From NCBI GenBank assembly GCA_049414625.1, contig JBMSAU010000122.1:1-64000 (forward strand): a stretch of DNA of 64,000 nucleotides, read 5' to 3'. Below are positions 59,359-64,000 of the stretch, piece after piece; within the stretch, counting starts at the first letter, position 1, and each line of letters starts with the position of its first letter. The translations under genes and the position numbers were made by a program. The notes below the pieces were generated by a model, which was not told the origin of the DNA, did not search any database, and saw only the letters and a program-made list of their open reading frames with translations. This stretch comes from WYEG01 sp049414625. Lineage in GTDB: Bacteria; Desulfobacterota; Thermodesulfobacteria; Thermodesulfobacteriales; Thermodesulfobacteriaceae.

Positions 59359-61909
59359 TCTTTATGCTCTTTCCTTCAACAAATTTCTTTACTTTCGGAA
59401 GGGATAAAGCAAGCTCGAGCGCCTCTTCCTTAGTAATATCAACGGGCACCTCAACCTGGTCTCTCACCTTACCGTTGACCTGGATCACAAGCACGAAGGT
59501 TTCTTCCTTTAGAAGGGCGGGGTCAAAGGTGGGAAATTTAGCGTTGACAATCCTCCCCTCTCCTCCAAGCTTCTCCCAAAGCTCTTCGCAAATATGGGGA
59601 CAAACGGGTGAAAGAAGAAGCAAAGTTTTAATGAAGACCTCTTTGAGTAAAATCTTAGTCTTATGATCTTTAATCTCATCTGGGGAAAGCTCCTTCAAAG
59701 TATCCTGAAGATGGTTTAAAAATTCCATTATGGCGGCAATTCCTGTGTTGAAGTGAAGCCTTTCTTCAAAGTCAACATGCACCTTCTTAATCGTTTGATG
59801 AAGCTTTCTGCGGAGCTTCAGAAGTTTGTCTGAAAGATCCTTTAGTTCTTCTTCTTTTAGCTCAACCTCACGAAGCTCATCGGCATAAGAAGAAACGAGC
59901 GAATAAAGTCTTTTTAGGAACCTGAAGGCTCCTTCTATGCCGTGCTCGCTCCATTCAAGGTCCTTCTCAGGTGGGGCGGCAAAGGCAATAAAGAGCCTCA
60001 CCGTGTCCGCTCCGTATTTATCTATCATCTCATCGGGGTCAACGATGTTGCATTTACTCTTTGACATCTTTTCGGGTTTTCCAACCTCAACCTTCTCACC
60101 GCAGCCATCTTTTAGGCATTTGCCCTCAGAAGAAACCTCCTCTGGATAAATCCAGCCATGAACTGGGCAGCGGTAGGTCTCTTTGATCACCATACCTTGA
60201 GTCAAAAGCCTTTCAAAGGGTTCATCAAAGTTTATGTATCCAAGGTCTCTTAGCACCTTGGTAAAGAACCGAGCGTAAAGAAGATGCAGGATGGCATGTT
60301 CGATGCCCCCTATGTATTGGTCAACAGGGAGATAGTATTCTATATCCTCTCTTCTAAAGGGGAGCTCAGGGTCTGGCGAGGCAAAGCGTAAGAAATACCA
60401 AGAGGACTCAACGAAGGTGTCGAAGGTGTCTGTTTCTCTTCTTGCCCTTCCGCCACACTTTGGGCAGGTAGTGTTCACAAAGTCTTCAAGATAAGGAAGA
60501 GGGCTTTTTCCGGTTTTGTCTATCTGAACATTAAGGGGTAAAACTACGGGAAGGTTTTCAATCCTTTCTGGCACGATGCCACACTTTTCGCAGTAGACCA
60601 TGGGTATAGGACAACCCCAGTAGCGTTGGCGAGAAACTCCCCAGTCCCTAAGCCGGTAAGTCACCTTCTTTCTGCCAAGAGAGAGCTCTTCAAGCTTAGC
60701 AATGATCCTTTCTTTTGCTTCCTCGCTCCAGAGACCAGAAAATTCGTGAGAATTTATAAGGACGCCTGGGTCTTCATAGGCAGATTCCAGCTCCTCAGCC
60801 TTTAAAACCTTATCCTTAGGAGTTATGACTACCTTTATGGGTAAGCCGTATTTTTTGGCAAATTCGAAATCCCTCTGGTCATGGGCTGGGACGCACATGA
60901 TAGCACCGGTCCCATACTCCATGAGGACATAGTTTACGGCAAAGATAGGAATGCTCTCCTTGGTCAGTGGATGGTAGGCTTTAGCGGAAAGGAAAAGCCC
61001 CTCTTTTTCTGCCCTACCCTCCTCGATAGCTCTTCTCTCCTTACGGACCTTTTCAATAAACTCCTCAAGCTTTGCCTTAAGCCCCTTTTTTTCGGCGAGT
61101 TTTTTTGCCAGTTCATGCTCTGGGGAAAGAGCAACAAAGGTTGCACCGAAGAGGGTATCGGGTCTTGTGGTGTAAACGATTAAGTCCTCTTCTAAATCCG
61201 GCACGAAAAACTTAATCTCTGCTCCAACGCTTTTTCCGATCCAGTTTCTCTGCATGGTGATGACTTTTTCTGGCCATTTTCCTTCAAGCTTATCAAGGTC
61301 TTGAAGGAGCTCTTCAGCATAGGCGGTTATCTTTAAAAACCACCCTTCCATTTCCTTCAATGTAACCTCGGTTCCGCATCTCCAGCACCTTCCATCTTCA
61401 ACCTGCTCATTAGCAAGAACTGTTTGGTCCTTCGGACACCAATTAACCAAGGTCTTTTTCCGGTAGGCTAAGCCCCGTTCATACATCTCGATAAAAAATT
61501 TCTGTTCAAAACGATAGTAATCCGGCGTGCAGGTGGTAATCTCCCTCCTCCAATCGTAGCTAAACCCAAGTTTTTTTAGCTGAGCTTTCATGTAAGCGAT
61601 GTTGGAAAAGGTCCAGTCTGCAGGATGAACACCGTGCTTGAGAGCGGCATTTTCAGCAGGAAGCCCAAAGGCATCCCATCCCATAGGATGAAGCACATTG
61701 TAGCCTTTCATCCGTTTGACCCTTGCTATGATGTCTCCAAGGGTATAGTTTCTCACATGCCCCATGTGGATTCGACCTGAAGGATAAGGGAACATCTCAA
61801 GGACATAGTATTTTGGTTTCTTTGGGTCAGGGTCGGAATGATAAACGCCCTCTTTCTCCCAGACCTCCTGCCACTTCTTCTCAATCTGAGCGAAATTGTA
61901 TTCGCTCAT
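59315..61909 (-). CDS. leuS: Leucyl-tRNA synthetase
   Basis: An 864-residue class I enzyme charging tRNA-Leu. It has MFPYPSGRIHMGHVRNYTLG (HIGH site), an editing CP1 domain with TTRPDTLFGATFVALSPEHE, zinc pairs (CEKCGIVPER, TTCPKCGGRA) and KMSKSKCNIVDPDEMI. The ATG at 61909 has AAGGAGGAAGG upstream; a start nine codons earlier is rejected. A 100-base noncoding gap separates it from icd. Confidence 0.96.
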   Translation of the reverse strand: MSEYNFAQIEKKWQEVWEKEGVYHSDPDPKKPKYYVLEMFPYPSGRIHMGHVRNYTLGDIIARVKRMKGYNVLHPMGWDAFGLPAENAALKHGVHPADWTFSNIAYMKAQLKKLGFSYDWRREITTCTPDYYRFEQKFFIEMYERGLAYRKKTLVNWCPKDQTVLANEQVEDGRCWRCGTEVTLKEMEGWFLKITAYAEELLQDLDKLEGKWPEKVITMQRNWIGKSVGAEIKFFVPDLEEDLIVYTTRPDTLFGATFVALSPEHELAKKLAEKKGLKAKLEEFIEKVRKERRAIEEGRAEKEGLFLSAKAYHPLTKESIPIFAVNYVLMEYGTGAIMCVPAHDQRDFEFAKKYGLPIKVVITPKDKVLKAEELESAYEDPGVLINSHEFSGLWSEEAKERIIAKLEELSLGRKKVTYRLRDWGVSRQRYWGCPIPMVYCEKCGIVPERIENLPVVLPLNVQIDKTGKSPLPYLEDFVNTTCPKCGGRARRETDTFDTFVESSWYFLRFASPDPELPFRREDIEYYLPVDQYIGGIEHAILHLLYARFFTKVLRDLGYINFDEPFERLLTQGMVIKETYRCPVHGWIYPEEVSSEGKCLKDGCGEKVEVGKPEKMSKSKCNIVDPDEMIDKYGADTVRLFIAFAAPPEKDLEWSEHGIEGAFRFLKRLYSLVSSYADELREVELKEEELKDLSDKLLKLRRKLHQTIKKVHVDFEERLHFNTGIAAIMEFLNHLQDTLKELSPDEIKDHKTKILLKEVFIKTLLLLSPVCPHICEELWEKLGGEGRIVNAKFPTFDPALLKEETFVLVIQVNGKVRDQVEVPVDITKEEALELALSLPKVKKFVEGKSIKNVVFVPQKLINIVV

Positions 61910-62009
61910 GGTAGCCTTCCTCCTTTTAGATATCAAACTCGTTTTTTAATGGTGTTCAAAATCTTGTTTTTGGGTTCATGTTGAGGCTTTGCGAGGTACT
62001 ATTCTTATT

Positions 62010-63236
62010 TCAGGACTGCGTTTCATAGATATTTTTTACAACTTCCTCGGCAAACTCCGAACACTTTACCTCTCGGGCGCCCTCCATCTGCCTTGCAAGG
62101 TCATAAGTTACTACTTTGCTTTGAATGGTCTTAGCTAAAGCCTCCCAAATGAGGTCAGCCGCTTCTTTCCAGCCTATGTATTCGAGCATCATCTTTGCGG
62201 AAAGGATGAGCGATGAAGGGTTTGCCTTATCAAGCCCAGCATACTTTGGGGCTGAGCCGTGGGTTGCCTCAAACACCGCGTAGCCATCTCCGATGTTAGC
62301 ACCCGGTGCCATACCCAGCCCACCTACCTGAGCTGCTAAAGCATCGGAAAGGTAGTCACCGTTTAGGTTTGGCGTTGCAAGGATGCTATACTCCTCAGGG
62401 CGAAGGAGAGCCCACTGGAACATAGCATCAGCGATACGGTCCTTTATCACTACCACACCCTCGGGAACACCGTTTGGAAATCTGGTTGGAATTTCCTCTT
62501 CAGCCACCGTAACCTCAGGAAACTCTTCCTTTGCCACTTCGTAGCCCCAGTTTCTGAAGGCTCCCTCAGTATACTTCATGATGTTTCCCTTATGCACTAA
62601 GGTCACGCTTGGGAGCTTATGTTCTAAAGCGTATTTTATAGCCTTGCGAACAAGCCTCTTTGACCCAAAGGGGCTGATGGGCTTTATGCTAATCCCAGCA
62701 TCTTCCCGAACCGGTTTTTTCAACTCTTCGCGTAAAAATTCTATCAGTCTTTTTGCTTCCTTTGAGCCTGATTCAAACTCAATCCCAGCGTAGACATCTT
62801 CGGTGTTTTCGCGAAAGATTATCATGTTCACCTTTTCAGGATGTTTGACCGGGCTTGGTGTTCCAGGTATCCAGCGAACCGGTCGAACGCAGGCATAGAG
62901 GTCTAAAACTTGTCTTAGAGTTACGTTTAAGCTTCTAAAGCCACCCCCAACAGGAGTGGTAAGCGGACCTTTGATAGCAACGACACACTCCTTGATAGTC
63001 TTAAGCGTCTCCTCAGGAAGATAGTTACCTGTCTCTTTGAAAGCCTTTTCCCCAGCTAAAACCTCTATCCATTTTATCTTCCTTTTACCTCCATAGGCTT
63101 TGTCAACCGCGGCATCAACAACCTTGATCATGGCAGGTGTGATGTCCTGCCCGATCCCATCTCCTTCAATGTAGGGAATTTCTGGGTCATCAGGGACAGT
63201 TAAAGTACCATCTTGATTGATAACGATCCTTCCCAT
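62010..63236 (-). CDS. icd: NADP-dependent isocitrate dehydrogenase
   Basis: A 408-residue dimeric enzyme forming 2-oxoglutarate from isocitrate. It shows IPYIEGDGIGQDITPAMIKV, the substrate loop FRSLNVTLRQVLDLYACVRP, IIFRENTEDVYAGIEFESGS and ATPNLNGDYLSDALAAQVGG. The coenzyme site reads HGSAPKYAGLDKANP, near the E. coli NADP-type pattern, so NADP specificity is inferred. GGGAGG precedes the ATG. Confidence 0.95.
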   Translation of the reverse strand: MGRIVINQDGTLTVPDDPEIPYIEGDGIGQDITPAMIKVVDAAVDKAYGGKRKIKWIEVLAGEKAFKETGNYLPEETLKTIKECVVAIKGPLTTPVGGGFRSLNVTLRQVLDLYACVRPVRWIPGTPSPVKHPEKVNMIIFRENTEDVYAGIEFESGSKEAKRLIEFLREELKKPVREDAGISIKPISPFGSKRLVRKAIKYALEHKLPSVTLVHKGNIMKYTEGAFRNWGYEVAKEEFPEVTVAEEEIPTRFPNGVPEGVVVIKDRIADAMFQWALLRPEEYSILATPNLNGDYLSDALAAQVGGLGMAPGANIGDGYAVFEATHGSAPKYAGLDKANPSSLILSAKMMLEYIGWKEAADLIWEALAKTIQSKVVTYDLARQMEGAREVKCSEFAEEVVKNIYETQS

Positions 63237-63263
63237 AAAACCTCCCTCTTCAAAGTTTTAAAA

Positions 63264-63292
63264 AATCTACTGCTAATTAAAGCTTTTGACAA
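63264..63292 (-). promoter_or_regulatory. icd promoter
   Basis: On the minus strand TTGTCA (63292-63287), a 17-base spacer and TAGATT (63269-63264) lie 28 bases before the icd ATG. The -35 overlaps the -35 of the divergent promoter. Confidence 0.5.
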
Positions 63293-63313
63293 GTAACAAC
63301 TAAAAGTTATACT
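63286..63313 (+). promoter_or_regulatory. Promoter of the glycosylase-like gene
   Basis: TTGACA (63286-63291), 16 bases and TATACT (63308-63313, 5 of 6 matches) lie 25 bases before the ATG at 63338. It shares six bases with the divergent icd -35, so RNA polymerase could occupy only one at a time. Confidence 0.6.
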
Positions 63314-63337
63314 ATAAATAAAATGGGATAAAAAAAA

Positions 63338-64000
63338 ATGGGTAAGTATTCTATCCTTAGACCCTATTTTATTTACTTAAAGAACTTAGAAATTGAGGAG
63401 CTTCCTAAAACTCCAAGGATAGAAAAATTTCTTTCGGAAATAAAAAAGCCAAAAAAGTTCTTTGTTGACGAACACACATTAAAGGAAGAGGTTCTAAACT
63501 GCACAGCTTGTCCCCTTTCTCAAACAAGGAAAGCAGCTATTTTTGGTGAAGGAAAGCTTTCAGCCAAAATCATGGGCATCCTTGACTATCCAAGGAGGGA
63601 TGAAGAACTACAAGGTCTTGTTATTACTGGTGGCTACCGCACCATGCTTCAGAGGCTTTTGCAGACCTTGGCCTTAAACCTTGAGGATGTTTTCCTTACC
63701 CATGCGGTAAAGTGTCGTCCCTACAACGATAGACCCCCGGAGGACGAGGAGGTTTTAGCCTGTAAAGAACACTTATTAAAGCAAATCCAAGTGATAAAAC
63801 CAAAAGTCATCCTCTGCTTTGGCTCAACGCCGATAAAGTCTTTTCTCGGGACAGAAAGAAAGATCACCCTAAATGAAGCAAGAAAAGCTACCTTTAACTT
63901 TGAGGGGATACCTCTATTCTTTACCTTTCATCCGGAAGACATGACTAAGAATTCTCAAGTAAGACGCTTAATATGGGAAGACCTACAGAGGGTTAAAGAA
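63338..64000 (+). CDS. Divergent family-4 uracil-DNA glycosylase homologue (cut by window edge)
   Basis: At least 221 residues, open to the window end. The four cluster cysteines of family-4 UDG are kept (Cys55 and Cys58 in NCTACPLSQTRK, Cys126 in VKCRPYNDRPPEDEE, Cys142), as are TMLQRLLQTLAL, IKPKVILCFGSTPIKSFLG and RRLIWEDLQRV. The catalytic GEAPGxxED motif is replaced by MGILDYPRRDEELQG and the second motif HPS by FHPED. The fold and [4Fe-4S] cluster seem kept, but uracil excision by the usual mechanism is doubtful. No clear ribosome binding site precedes the ATG. An N-terminal stretch of about 45 residues is extra. Confidence 0.75.
   Translation, partial: MGKYSILRPYFIYLKNLEIEELPKTPRIEKFLSEIKKPKKFFVDEHTLKEEVLNCTACPLSQTRKAAIFGEGKLSAKIMGILDYPRRDEELQGLVITGGYRTMLQRLLQTLALNLEDVFLTHAVKCRPYNDRPPEDEEVLACKEHLLKQIQVIKPKVILCFGSTPIKSFLGTERKITLNEARKATFNFEGIPLFFTFHPEDMTKNSQVRRLIWEDLQRVKE

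Noticed and set aside
61910..62009. Promoter for leuS (TTGAAC and TTGATA on the minus strand)
   Set aside because: The hexamers are weak matches; the gap holds no better signal, so it is left unannotated.

Overview
The window looks like about 64 kb of chromosome from a thermophilic, anaerobic, sulfate- or sulfite-reducing bacterium of the Thermodesulfobacteriota, most likely near Thermodesulfobacterium, Caldimicrobium or Thermodesulfatator. This placement is inferred from gene content, not from a database search. The supporting genes are DsrC with both C-terminal redox cysteines, a four-subunit pyruvate:ferredoxin oxidoreductase, the branched-polyamine synthase BpsA, a PIN-domain protein-only RNase P (HARP family), CooT, archease and FmdE. 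DNA is AT-rich and genes are packed tightly, with many 1-40 base overlaps and frequent TTG/GTG starts. There are no prophages, insertion sequences or CRISPR arrays; almost everything is housekeeping.

Layout. 1-35 is the first codons of rpsL (minus) with its promoter and a decayed CBS-domain gene upstream. 376-6111 (plus) holds rarA, an NtrB/NtrC-like two-component pair, glyA and a dCMP deaminase. 6164-9183 (minus) is porCDAB. 9268-13984 (minus) is an unusual operon of hybrid histidine kinase, PhnD-like periplasmic binding protein, UmuD-like protease and Y-family polymerase. 14252-22619 (plus) starts with the initiator tRNA and runs through bpsA, efp, two unknown genes, a diguanylate cyclase, DUF4416, moaA, ricT, metG and fmdE.

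22584-36823 is all minus: HIT and UPF0280 proteins, a deleted hcp pseudogene that keeps an FNR/HcpR-type operator, a ComEA-like protein, dsrC, then a long run from grpE-dnaK-pdxA through an AsmA-like giant, RluA-type synthase, CooT and argS to SPOR and GNAT genes. nadC (plus) and the manganese pyrophosphatase (minus) follow. 38911-41069 (plus) is a PilZ-motA-motB group behind a sigma-28-like promoter, with an in-frame TAG inside motA. 41084-53696 (minus) carries der, a RACo-like ASKHA protein, archease, comEC, yggS, formyl-THF cyclo-ligase and the F1 plus b/b' part of ATP synthase (no a or c subunits here). 53798-58148 (minus) is mreC-mreD-mrdA-rodA. The end holds HARP RNase P (plus), lptE and leuS (minus), icd (minus) and a divergent, cut-off family-4-like uracil-DNA glycosylase homologue.

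Most worth a second look: the kinase-PhnD-UmuD-polymerase operon; motA with one amber codon behind a flagellar-type promoter; the internally deleted hcp with an intact operator; the duplicated dsrC promoter; EF-P with glutamine at its tip next to bpsA; the HARP gene predicted to be leaderless; a RACo homologue without its ferredoxin domain; a glycosylase-fold protein without the catalytic motif; and a pair of dispersed palindromic repeats.
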